Shown piece after piece: positions 46,946-55,942 of a DNA stretch of 64,000 bases (the first letter of the stretch is position 1; each line of letters begins with the position of its first letter). Source of the stretch: Gemmatimonadota bacterium (GTDB lineage Bacteria; Gemmatimonadota; Gemmatimonadetes; Longimicrobiales; Gaopeijiaceae); contig DQPL01000089.1 of NCBI GenBank assembly GCA_015664885.1, positions 62,001-126,000 on the forward strand, written 5' to 3'. Made by a program: the position numbers and the translations under genes. Under the pieces are notes generated by a model. That model worked only from the letters and a program-made list of their open reading frames with translations. It was not told the DNA's origin and did no database searches.

Positions 46946-49845
46946 CGACGGATCTCCAAGCGATGGGTCGGGATCGGCTGGGCCATGATGTTGGCTCCGG
47001 GATCACGTGCTCGGTACGCCCGAGTGATCTCCTGTGCCGACTCGTCGATGCCGTAATACAAGTAGGCTGCCTCGGCGCGATCAGCCTCTGCCTCCCGCCC
47101 GAGCGCTCTCAAGGCAAGCATGCGGTTATAGTGCGCGACGCGGTCCTCAGGATCGATCTCGAGCACCTCCGCCAACGCTTCGAGCGCGCGTTCGAATTGC
47201 TGATCCAGGAAGAGCGTGCGCCCCATGGCCCGCCAGGTCGCGCGGTCCTCGGGGAAGACCTCGAGCACGCGCTCGTACGCGAGCACGGCCTCGGAGTAGC
47301 GGCCGTCTTCCTGTAAAACGCGGCCCCAGACCCACGCCGCACGAGCGTCGCCGGTGGCCACTTCCTCCGCGCGTGCCAACGCGTCGTAGGCGGCCGTGAG
47401 GTTGCCTTCCGCCAAAGCCGTCTTGGCGAGATTCAACGGTCCGTCCGAGACGTCCGGGCGCAACGCGGCTACAATCTCGAATGCGTTAGCGGCGCCTCGG
47501 GTATCTCCCTCGAGCAGCAGCCCGATACCGTAGTCGTTGTAGCGAACCCATTGTTCCGGGAGCCGAGGAAACGATGGACCCCCGTCGACTGCCGTCTGGC
47601 CCACCACGAGCACGCGCGCCGAGTCCGATGCGATTTCTGTGACCGGCAGGTCGGGCACGTCATCGAAGCTGGCAAAGCCCGCCGGGTTGCCTGCAAAGGC
47701 GAACTCCGTGTACGCGCGGTCGAACTTCCTCCACAGCAGCCGAGCCCGAACCGTAAGGCGCGACTCCACCCACGCATCGGGAAGTACGAGCTCGAAGTGC
47801 GCGATATCGGCTGAGCCTGGACCAATCACGTTCTGGTAGACCGTGACGTGGATGTCCTGCGCGTTACGCCTGTGGATGGCGTCTCCGTCCTCATCGACGA
47901 TGACCGCCTTGAACGTGTGCGCCATGGGGTCGAGGTAGCCGTCCGCGCCGATCTCGCCACTCGCGACGAGCAGGTTGCCCTCCTCGTCCTCGATCGTGAA
48001 CTCGAGCCAACCCTCATTCGAGTCGTTGGTACCGCCCGGGAACGTGTGTCCGACGCCCGCGTTGCGGACCACGACATCGAACGTTAAGGGAACGCCGGCC
48101 TCCACCTCGGAAGCATCCCACTCGAGCGGCATTGTCACGGCTCGACCAGGTGCCTTCACGGCCAGAACGTCCACGGTGAGCTTCGAATCTCTCAGGAACT
48201 CCTCGATGCGCCGGACCGTGGCGGTATCCGCACGCAGATAAGGCAGCGCGGTGTTGACGGCCAAGAAGCGATGAGAGCGTACCATGCCATTGTCCGCCGC
48301 CACATCGCCACGAGGCGCCGGCTCCAAGGGCATATGACAGTCCTGACAAACGCGTTTGCTCGGCGGTAGATAGAACGTGCGCGCCGCGTTCAGTGCGACT
48401 CCACTGTCGTCCCAATTGTCGAAGTCGTCCTGCCCCCGCAGCCATCGGTAGTTGTTGACCGGCTCGGTGAGGCTGACCTTGTGGCACGTCGCACAGAATG
48501 CGCTCTCTGAGTGGAACGGCTTGAGCAGTCGCGCCTTGTGCACCGCTGGCCGAGCCTTGACCGCCAGGTCATGCAGGTACCTGCCTGACGAGCCTGGCGG
48601 GGACGCAGGAAAGAGATAGGGGTCCTCCTGTTCGTCCGGGATGTTGTAGTTCCCGTTGCCGGTCTGGTCATGGACGCGGTCGATCGCGTGGCACGCCAGA
48701 CACGTCAGCCCTGCCTGGGCTTCGAGGCTGGTACGATCGATCTCCCGCCCCATGGTGCCTGCGAGCATCAACGCAGGGTCGTGACAGCCGCTGCACCACT
48801 TGCTCTTTCCGCGGCCAACGCCGTCAACGTCCTCGGGGAACGAAGCGATGTGCTCCTCCATCCACGGATTGGTCTCAAGTGCGCCTCTGCGCATATCCAT
48901 GATGGTCGCTTCGTAGAAGGGGTTGTTGAACGAAGCAAAACGGTGCGCCGAGGTCGCCCACTGATCGACCACGTCCGGATGGCAGGTCTCGCAGGACTCT
49001 GCGCCGATGCGCGCCTCCATCACGAAACCGCGATCGGCCACTTCCGCGCGTACTGCATCCCGCGACGTCCCAAAACCCGGAGTAGTCAAGATTCTCGCGG
49101 CCAGATACGCGCCGGTCGTGGTGGTCGTGGCAGAGGGGAAGAACGGGCTGGCAGGCGGCACCGCGGCAACCGGCACCCAGCCCGCCGGGCCGAACCTGCC
49201 CGCCAATAGCTGCTGTACATCGCGGTCCGCGCCGCCCGGAGCCGTCGACGGTGCGGCAAGTGTGCCGCCGCCGCCCAATACGAGCGCTCCGTGGGCCAGG
49301 AAGAGAGCGAGCGCGGCAACCGAGATCCCCCCCAGGTAGCGCGCGAACTGGAGCCCGTCAGGGCGGGCAAAGCTCACCATGCGATGCACGATGTACGCAC
49401 CCACCACGACCGACGATGCAACTACGTGCGTCCACCAAGCCCACTGGTTCTCTCGGGTTGCGGCGGCCGAGAGGATGAAGAGCCCGGTTACGAGCAACGT
49501 GATGCCCAGCACGGCGTACGCCCCTCCGGACCAAGCGGAGGCAGCGTGGTATCGGCGCCAGACAGTCGGCAGGTGCGCCACCAAGAACACGATCATTACG
49601 CCGACCAGCGCGATGCCCACCCCGGTGTGCGCGAGCAGCATGAACTGATAGAAGCGGGGTAGTGTGTCGGCTCCCAACGCAAAAGGCGTAAGCCCCACGC
49701 CTGATGCGAATCGCACCAGTAGTAGATAGACCGTATCCGCCAACAAGAACCCCGCCACCACAATCGCACCCGCGAGCAGCCGCCGTAGCCAGCCCGGCAA
49801 CAACGAGGGAAGTCGGGGACGTGGCTGCGCCTTCGAGCGACTCAT
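46942..49845 (-). CDS. Membrane-anchored multiheme cytochrome c with C-terminal TPR repeats (967 aa)
   Basis: Five CXXCH motifs: CETCH, CSGCH, CLACH, CATCH, CQDCH; N-terminal hydrophobic helices; TPR-type C-terminus. Confidence 0.9.
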   Translation of the reverse strand: MSRSKAQPRPRLPSLLPGWLRRLLAGAIVVAGFLLADTVYLLLVRFASGVGLTPFALGADTLPRFYQFMLLAHTGVGIALVGVMIVFLVAHLPTVWRRYHAASAWSGGAYAVLGITLLVTGLFILSAAATRENQWAWWTHVVASSVVVGAYIVHRMVSFARPDGLQFARYLGGISVAALALFLAHGALVLGGGGTLAAPSTAPGGADRDVQQLLAGRFGPAGWVPVAAVPPASPFFPSATTTTTGAYLAARILTTPGFGTSRDAVRAEVADRGFVMEARIGAESCETCHPDVVDQWATSAHRFASFNNPFYEATIMDMRRGALETNPWMEEHIASFPEDVDGVGRGKSKWCSGCHDPALMLAGTMGREIDRTSLEAQAGLTCLACHAIDRVHDQTGNGNYNIPDEQEDPYLFPASPPGSSGRYLHDLAVKARPAVHKARLLKPFHSESAFCATCHKVSLTEPVNNYRWLRGQDDFDNWDDSGVALNAARTFYLPPSKRVCQDCHMPLEPAPRGDVAADNGMVRSHRFLAVNTALPYLRADTATVRRIEEFLRDSKLTVDVLAVKAPGRAVTMPLEWDASEVEAGVPLTFDVVVRNAGVGHTFPGGTNDSNEGWLEFTIEDEEGNLLVASGEIGADGYLDPMAHTFKAVIVDEDGDAIHRRNAQDIHVTVYQNVIGPGSADIAHFELVLPDAWVESRLTVRARLLWRKFDRAYTEFAFAGNPAGFASFDDVPDLPVTEIASDSARVLVVGQTAVDGGPSFPRLPEQWVRYNDYGIGLLLEGDTRGAANAFEIVAALRPDVSDGPLNLAKTALAEGNLTAAYDALARAEEVATGDARAAWVWGRVLQEDGRYSEAVLAYERVLEVFPEDRATWRAMGRTLFLDQQFERALEALAEVLEIDPEDRVAHYNRMLALRALGREAEADRAEAAYLYYGIDESAQEITRAYRARDPGANIMAQPIPTHRLEIRR

Positions 49846-52055
49846 CGATCCGCTCCCAAAGCGAACGGCGCGCGCTCGAGCAACTCTGCCCCGGCAGCGC
49901 CTTCGGTCACCCGATAGGCCGAGTCCAATTCGAGGCCGATCAACTCCTGAGAGTTGCCTGTCGTCGGCCAGCGCACCGTGACCAACAAGACACGCTCGGC
50001 ACGGCCCAATCCAATGTCGAGCCGAAGAGGGTTACCGCCGAACGAGCTACCGCTCGACACGACTCGGTGGATATCTCGCGTTTCGCCATCCATCTCCACC
50101 GTGACGCGTACGCGCGCCCCGATCGCGGACCGATTGCTTTCGACTCCCACCAGCCAGAGGGAGAGCCAGCGATTGCCACGCCCTGGATTCTCGAAGAGCA
50201 CGTTGTGGGCTACGTCGCCCTCGTAGGCGCCACCCATCGCGGCAAACACGTCTTGATCGCCGTCGTGGTCGATATCGCCGAAAGCGACGCCATGGCCCTT
50301 CTGGATCAGCCCGAATCCCCCCGAAGTCGTCACGTCTTGAAAGTGCTCGCCCCTGTCGTTTCTAAACATCCGGTTGGGCATCAGCGCCTGGAAATATGCG
50401 TCCCCGGTGCCCACGTAGAAGTCGAGCCAACCATCGTTGTCAAGATCCCCGAAGTTGGACCCCATCGCGAACTGGATACGGTCGAGACGAACCGCCTCGG
50501 AGACCTCGTCGTAGGTGCCGTCGCCCCGGTTCCGATACAGACGGGGCAACTCCGATGCATGAGGCAAATCGAGGTACTCCGCGGCGATATCCCCGAAGTT
50601 CGTACGATACCCCGCCACGAAGATGTCGAGCCAGCCGTCGTTGTCGTAGTCCCAGAACCAGGTTGGGAACGCGTCGCGTGGCTCGGCCACGCCTGCCTCG
50701 CTCGTCCGGTCGCTGAAGCTCCACGCCCCGTCCGTCCCCGGGCCCTCGTTGCGCAGCAGGACGTTGGGCGCATTGGTGCGCGACACGTAGAGATCAGGGC
50801 GGCCGTCGTTGTCGTAGTCGCCCCACGTGACGCCCTTCACGATGCCCGTAATTGCCACACCCGCTTCATGGGCGATATCCAAGAACGTGCCGTCTCCAAG
50901 ATTTCGGAACAGTTGGCAGGGATGGGGCCGCTCGCCGAACGTTTCGTTGCCGACGAAGAGATCGAGCAACCCGTCGCCGTCGAAGTCCGCCCAGCTCGCG
51001 GTCTGGCTCGGATGCATGGGCCACAGAAGACCCGCCTGCTCCGTCACATCCTCGAACGTGCCGTCACCTCGGTTCCGCAACAGGGAGTTGACCTGCCCCT
51101 CGACCAGCCAACCGCCGCGCAGGACGAAAACATCGAGATCGCCGTCGTTGTCGTAGTCGGCCTGCACGAGGTTGCCGCCGCCCCAGAGACCCTCGAGCCC
51201 GGCCGCCCCAGTGAGTGACTCGAACGTGCCGTCGCCCCGGTTCAGGTGATATCTGAGCGGGTCCCGGAGCTGCCAAGACGACGCCATGAGGTCGAGCAGA
51301 CCATCTCCGTTGAAGTCGTCCATGACCCCGCCCCCTACGTGTCCGACATCGTCCACGCCCAGGGCTGGGGCGACGTCCCGGAACCGACCGATCTCGTATT
51401 CGGACCGGAAGGCAAGTTCGGGAATCCGGTGCGCATCAGGCACCCCCGTCGGGTACGTACCCACCATCATGTGGGCGACGTTGAGCATCCATCTGGCTCC
51501 GAGGTTGTCCGGGTCGCGCCCGAGCAGTTCTTCGTATATCGGAATCGATGCCAGCGCCCCCCTGGGAGCGGTGTGCACCAATTCCGCAGGCACAGGGACG
51601 AGGCAAGCGACCGCGCCGATGCCATCGATGCAGTTCTCGAACTCTCCAAGCCTAAGGTGTGCCGTCGCCAGGTAGTCCAGAAGAGACTCCAGGAAGCTCG
51701 CGGGCGCCCGCTCGGATGGCGGCGCATCAGCCTCGTACTCGGCCAGGTCGGCCCGCAAGGACTCCAGGAGCTCGATGGCGGTTTCGAGTCGTCCGGCGTA
51801 CAGCGTTTGCTCCGCGATGGCCAGCCGAAAGAGCATCCGTTCCCGGTCGTTCGTGCGAGCCGGCAGCGCCTCCATGGCCTCGAGCAGAGCGGAGTTCGCA
51901 AACCGGTTCTTCACCGGATCCACACCGACGACCGCCGCGTCCAGGTACGCGGCCATGTCGAATGGGGCCTCGGCTTCGGGCGAAGAGCACGCGACCGCCG
52001 CCAGGGCCAACGGGACACATAAGAGAAGCGCCGGCAGGCGGGAATCGATTGTCAC
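49842..52055 (-). CDS. CRTAC1 family FG-GAP + ASPIC/UnbV lipoprotein (737 aa)
   Basis: LALAAVACSSPEAEA lipobox; MDDFNGDGLLDLMASS, QADYDNDGDLDVFVLRGG, GDIDHDGDQDVFAAMGGAY; C-term SAIGARVRVTVEMDGETRDIHRVVSSGSSFGGNPLRLDIGLG. Confidence 0.92.
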   Translation of the reverse strand: MTIDSRLPALLLCVPLALAAVACSSPEAEAPFDMAAYLDAAVVGVDPVKNRFANSALLEAMEALPARTNDRERMLFRLAIAEQTLYAGRLETAIELLESLRADLAEYEADAPPSERAPASFLESLLDYLATAHLRLGEFENCIDGIGAVACLVPVPAELVHTAPRGALASIPIYEELLGRDPDNLGARWMLNVAHMMVGTYPTGVPDAHRIPELAFRSEYEIGRFRDVAPALGVDDVGHVGGGVMDDFNGDGLLDLMASSWQLRDPLRYHLNRGDGTFESLTGAAGLEGLWGGGNLVQADYDNDGDLDVFVLRGGWLVEGQVNSLLRNRGDGTFEDVTEQAGLLWPMHPSQTASWADFDGDGLLDLFVGNETFGERPHPCQLFRNLGDGTFLDIAHEAGVAITGIVKGVTWGDYDNDGRPDLYVSRTNAPNVLLRNEGPGTDGAWSFSDRTSEAGVAEPRDAFPTWFWDYDNDGWLDIFVAGYRTNFGDIAAEYLDLPHASELPRLYRNRGDGTYDEVSEAVRLDRIQFAMGSNFGDLDNDGWLDFYVGTGDAYFQALMPNRMFRNDRGEHFQDVTTSGGFGLIQKGHGVAFGDIDHDGDQDVFAAMGGAYEGDVAHNVLFENPGRGNRWLSLWLVGVESNRSAIGARVRVTVEMDGETRDIHRVVSSGSSFGGNPLRLDIGLGRAERVLLVTVRWPTTGNSQELIGLELDSAYRVTEGAAGAELLERAPFALGADR

Positions 52056-52150
52056 CCCGCGCTACTCCTGTGTGTGGTGCTCGACACGCTGCCGAGGATC
52101 GGTGTGGCGTGCGTAAGGACTGCGGAAGATGTTGTGGCGTTTCTACGCGA

Positions 52151-55100
52151 TCAAGACGAGGGCAGGCGGATCACGATGTGGACAGATCCCGCCTCGAGCG
52201 GCGTTTCTGACACGCTCCCGTCTGGCCAACGGACCTCGACCGCTCGCGCCCGCCCTGAAACGCCCAGAACCTGAACCGCGTCGTCGCTCGACCAGTAGCC
52301 GGATCCCGAGCGAATCTCCCGAGCGGGTCCGACCGTGTCATCGTACAGGAGCCGCATACGCGCCCCGATGGCGGTCGGATTCGAGGGCGGCCCCTCGAGC
52401 ACCACCCGCAGGCCGGGGCGGGCCCCCACGTTGTGGAATAGCTTTGTCTGCGTGCCGTTCTGCGCCACCGCCAGATCGATCCGAGCATCTCCGTCGTAGT
52501 CGGCGAACGCAGCGCCACGTTGGTCTCCATATACGATCAGGCCCGAGCGCGCCGCCGAGAGCGCACTCAGATCTCCCGTGCCGTCACCGAGGAGCACCAA
52601 CCCACGACCGGCGTCGTACCGGGGCGTGAAGCCCTCCGTCGGGAAGAAATTCTGCGTGATGACGACGTCCTCGTGCCCGTCCCCGTCGATATCGGCCACC
52701 CCCACGTGATGGGCGGGGGCGAGCTGCGCCTCGACAGGAAGCGGTCTCGCTTCGAAGCGCCCGCCGCGATTCAGGAGCACCGTGTGCTCCAACGTTTCCG
52801 CTCGCAGGAGGAAGAAACTCGACACGTCGGTGCCAATCACACCGGCAAGCGTCGACTCGGCGTAGTCGCCGAAGTTACCCAAGCGAGCGCGCAGGGATGG
52901 CACGGCGCTCCGCATCTGCTCGTAGCGCGCCAATGGATAAAGAGGACCTCCCTCGGTGCGCGCCCGCGCGAGCAATACTTCCCATGTGCCACTCTGGTCG
53001 ATGTCGCCGTGGACTAGGGTGAGGAGCCGGTCTGGTGACGTCACCAGTCGCGAATTGAGGCCTTCGTTGGTCGCGACCAGATCCATGCGGCCGTCGCCGT
53101 CGAGGTCTCCTGATGTGATGCCCCGCCAAAGGCCTGTGAGCGAAGCCAATCCCCACCGCTCGGTGACGTCCGTAAAAGTACCGCCCTGATTCAGGAAGAG
53201 GCGGATCGGACCCCATTCCACAGCCAGAGCGAGGTCGGGGTCACCGTCGTTGTCAATGTCGGTGAAGACCGCGCCCGAAACGAGTCCGAGATCTTCGAAT
53301 CCGGTCTGCTCGGTATCGCGATACACGCCTTCTTCGTTGATGAGCAGGCGAGACGTAGCCGGCAGTGGGTAAAAAGCCGGCACCGTACGGCCTCCAACGA
53401 ACAGATCCAGGTCCCCGTCCCCGTCTACATCGGCCTGAGCGAGCGGACCTACGGAGCTGAGCAGCGGTTCGGCAACCGCCTCTGACTCCGATCCGCCTCG
53501 CCAAGCGAGCCGCGTCACGCCGGCGAGGCCCCGTGCCTCCGCCGCCGACTCGGCGTCGAAGCTCGTCCTGCCGACAAGCAACGACACCACACCAGCACGC
53601 CAGGAAGGCAGGATCGTCGTCTGGTCGTGCAGACTCGTCGTGCCCGGCACCGACGTGAATCGCCCACCGTCGTTGAGCAGAACCGACGTCCGGCCCCCCT
53701 GCGCGGCGGCAATGATGAGATCGGGATCTCCGTCTCGGTCCACGTCGGCCCAGGTCACGCCGGGCCCGAGCCGGGACAATTCGTACGGCAGCAGCGGCTG
53801 GCGCGCGAGGTCCGCGAACGGCTGTTCTCGGTGCCGGTGGTCGAGCGAGCTGGAAACGTCCTCGAAGATAGCTTCCACGAAAGGGGACCCCGTGACGTCC
53901 GGCACCCGCTGAGCGCCTGATTCACGGACCTCGTACAGGCGGTTCGCAGCAACCGAGATCAGTGTCACCCCACCCCTCGGCCAGGTCACCTCGAGCCGCA
54001 TCTCCCCTTCCGAGGCCCCCGCCGCGAAGGACACGAGCGTCTCTGAACCCGAGAGGTAGAGTCCGCCCGCAGTGATTTGCTTGTCCTGAAACGGTACCGG
54101 CGTGCCTGTACCACCACCGCCCAGCAGTCTGACCCGAGCTCCGATCGCCTGGGTGTTGGGGGCGTCCCCGACGAGGCGCACCGCGACCCGTGCCCCGGGG
54201 GCGTCGTTGCGAAGCATCAGCACGGGCATGTTCAGGCGACTGAGAACGACGTCCAGGTCTCCGTCTCCGTCGAGATCGCCTGATGCGATCCCGTGAGAGA
54301 CGTCGGGTGAGCGGGAAAACCCCCACTCCTCGGCGACTTCCTCGAAGGTGAGGTCGCCGCGATTGCGGAAAGCTCGGTTTCTCGTCGGCAACTCCGGATA
54401 CAGCGACTTCGCCTCGTTCCACGTGACCGAGCCGCGCAGCCCAGTGATGCGCTCGAGCGCGTCGCCGTCCCTCATGTCCCTGCCGTGACCGTTGGCCACG
54501 AGCAAGTCCTCGAACCCGTCGAGGTCCACGTCTAGGAACAGGCTCCCCCAGGTCCACTCCGAACCGTCGACGCCCGCCATCTCGGCGATCTGCGCCCAGG
54601 TACCGTCACCGCGTCCCAGAAACAACGTGTTGCGGCCGGCTTGAGGGCGGTCGGCGATTCGGCCCGGCGGCTTGTCGAGAGCGGCGTGCAAGGGGACTTG
54701 CTCCAGCCTCCGCCCTGCCTCCGAGCTCAGCATGTCGGCTACGAAGAAGTCGACGTGTCCGTCGCGATTCACGTCTGAGAAATCGACCGCCATTGAAGCA
54801 TGGCTCTGAGTGCGCAGCGCGAACGGGTCCGCGAGGCGGAACGTGCCCGAGCCGTCGTTGAGCCACAGGTAGTCGGGGTCGTCGAAGTCGTTGCACACGT
54901 AGAGATCCACGTCGCCGTCGCCGTCCACGTCATAGAAACGTGCCGCGAGGCCGAAGTCGTCTACGTCACGAGCGAGCGGCACGCCATCCGCGTCGAGGAA
55001 ACGTCCTCCCGTCCAGGAGACCGCCTCGAAGTGACCCGTACCGTCATTCAAGTAAAGGCGATCCGGATCCGCCTGCTCCGCCGCGACCTGCACGCCGTCG

Positions 55101-55828
55101 CGCATTTCGAGTCGAAAGTGTTGCTGGAATTCCTCCGCGATCCGACGCTCACCGTCCAGCTCGACGACCAGATCGACCGAGGCTCGCTCGTAGGGGCGCA
55201 GCACATCGGCAGCACTCTCGACCTTGTAGTTGGCCACATACAAGTCGAGGTCGCCGTCGGCGTCCACGTCCGCGAACGTGGCGCTGGTGCTACCGAGCGC
55301 CGAGGAGAGGCCCGCGTCCGCGGTTGCGTCCTCGAAAGAGCCGTCCCCAAGGTTCAGGAAGAGCGCGTTCGGACCTCCGAGTGCGGTGACGAAGAGATCC
55401 AGGCGACCGTCGCCGTCGACGTCCGCGAACGATGCGCCCGTGGAGTAGCGGCCGGGCGCGCCTACCCCCGCCTCTTCGGTCACGTCTTCGAAGCGCCATC
55501 CGCCCAGATTCCGGTAGAGAGCGTTGGAGCCCTCCAGGCGAGGAAAATACAGGTCGGCAAGTCCGTCACCGTCGTAGTCCCCCACTGCCACACCCGAGCC
55601 CACGAGCAGGTGGTCATGCTCGATGGCCGCGACCCGCGACAGTCGATTCCCGAAGTCCACGCCTGTGCGGCGAGTCGACATCTCGGTGAATCCCGGGTTT
55701 CCCCGCTCGCGTATCGAGAGCTCGCGCCATCGGAAGTCCTCCGCCTCCTGCCACGGAGGGGTAGCCTCGCTTGCACAGCCGGCGACAGCGAGAAGCAATA
55801 ACAAGGACGCGCGCAGCGGACACACCAT
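52151..55828 (-). CDS. CRTAC1-like FG-GAP/VCBS repeat lipoprotein with two ASPIC/UnbV-type regions (1225 aa), paralog of 37969-41679
   Basis: LLAVAGCASEA lipobox; repeated DVDGDGRLDLF units; RRTGVDFGNRLS / LPYELSRLGPGVTWADVDRDGDPDLI blocks shared with the 1236-aa protein. Confidence 0.9.
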   Translation of the reverse strand: MVCPLRASLLLLLAVAGCASEATPPWQEAEDFRWRELSIRERGNPGFTEMSTRRTGVDFGNRLSRVAAIEHDHLLVGSGVAVGDYDGDGLADLYFPRLEGSNALYRNLGGWRFEDVTEEAGVGAPGRYSTGASFADVDGDGRLDLFVTALGGPNALFLNLGDGSFEDATADAGLSSALGSTSATFADVDADGDLDLYVANYKVESAADVLRPYERASVDLVVELDGERRIAEEFQQHFRLEMRDGVQVAAEQADPDRLYLNDGTGHFEAVSWTGGRFLDADGVPLARDVDDFGLAARFYDVDGDGDVDLYVCNDFDDPDYLWLNDGSGTFRLADPFALRTQSHASMAVDFSDVNRDGHVDFFVADMLSSEAGRRLEQVPLHAALDKPPGRIADRPQAGRNTLFLGRGDGTWAQIAEMAGVDGSEWTWGSLFLDVDLDGFEDLLVANGHGRDMRDGDALERITGLRGSVTWNEAKSLYPELPTRNRAFRNRGDLTFEEVAEEWGFSRSPDVSHGIASGDLDGDGDLDVVLSRLNMPVLMLRNDAPGARVAVRLVGDAPNTQAIGARVRLLGGGGTGTPVPFQDKQITAGGLYLSGSETLVSFAAGASEGEMRLEVTWPRGGVTLISVAANRLYEVRESGAQRVPDVTGSPFVEAIFEDVSSSLDHRHREQPFADLARQPLLPYELSRLGPGVTWADVDRDGDPDLIIAAAQGGRTSVLLNDGGRFTSVPGTTSLHDQTTILPSWRAGVVSLLVGRTSFDAESAAEARGLAGVTRLAWRGGSESEAVAEPLLSSVGPLAQADVDGDGDLDLFVGGRTVPAFYPLPATSRLLINEEGVYRDTEQTGFEDLGLVSGAVFTDIDNDGDPDLALAVEWGPIRLFLNQGGTFTDVTERWGLASLTGLWRGITSGDLDGDGRMDLVATNEGLNSRLVTSPDRLLTLVHGDIDQSGTWEVLLARARTEGGPLYPLARYEQMRSAVPSLRARLGNFGDYAESTLAGVIGTDVSSFFLLRAETLEHTVLLNRGGRFEARPLPVEAQLAPAHHVGVADIDGDGHEDVVITQNFFPTEGFTPRYDAGRGLVLLGDGTGDLSALSAARSGLIVYGDQRGAAFADYDGDARIDLAVAQNGTQTKLFHNVGARPGLRVVLEGPPSNPTAIGARMRLLYDDTVGPAREIRSGSGYWSSDDAVQVLGVSGRARAVEVRWPDGSVSETPLEAGSVHIVIRLPSS

Positions 55829-55942
55829 CAGGTCATCCTCGATTGTCCATGGCGTAGAGTAATCGGAAGCAGTTTGCCCGAGTTCCGTGCTCAGGCGAAT
55901 GTTCGCGTCGTCGTTTCACCCGCCCGCAACGAAAGCGTTCCT

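Noticed and set aside
37969-55828. Repetitive DNA (gacggcgacggcgacctggac-like units) suggesting tandem repeats or CRISPR
   Set aside because: Irregular spacing and in frame with FG-GAP DxDGDGxxDL motifs; protein-level repeats, not a DNA array.
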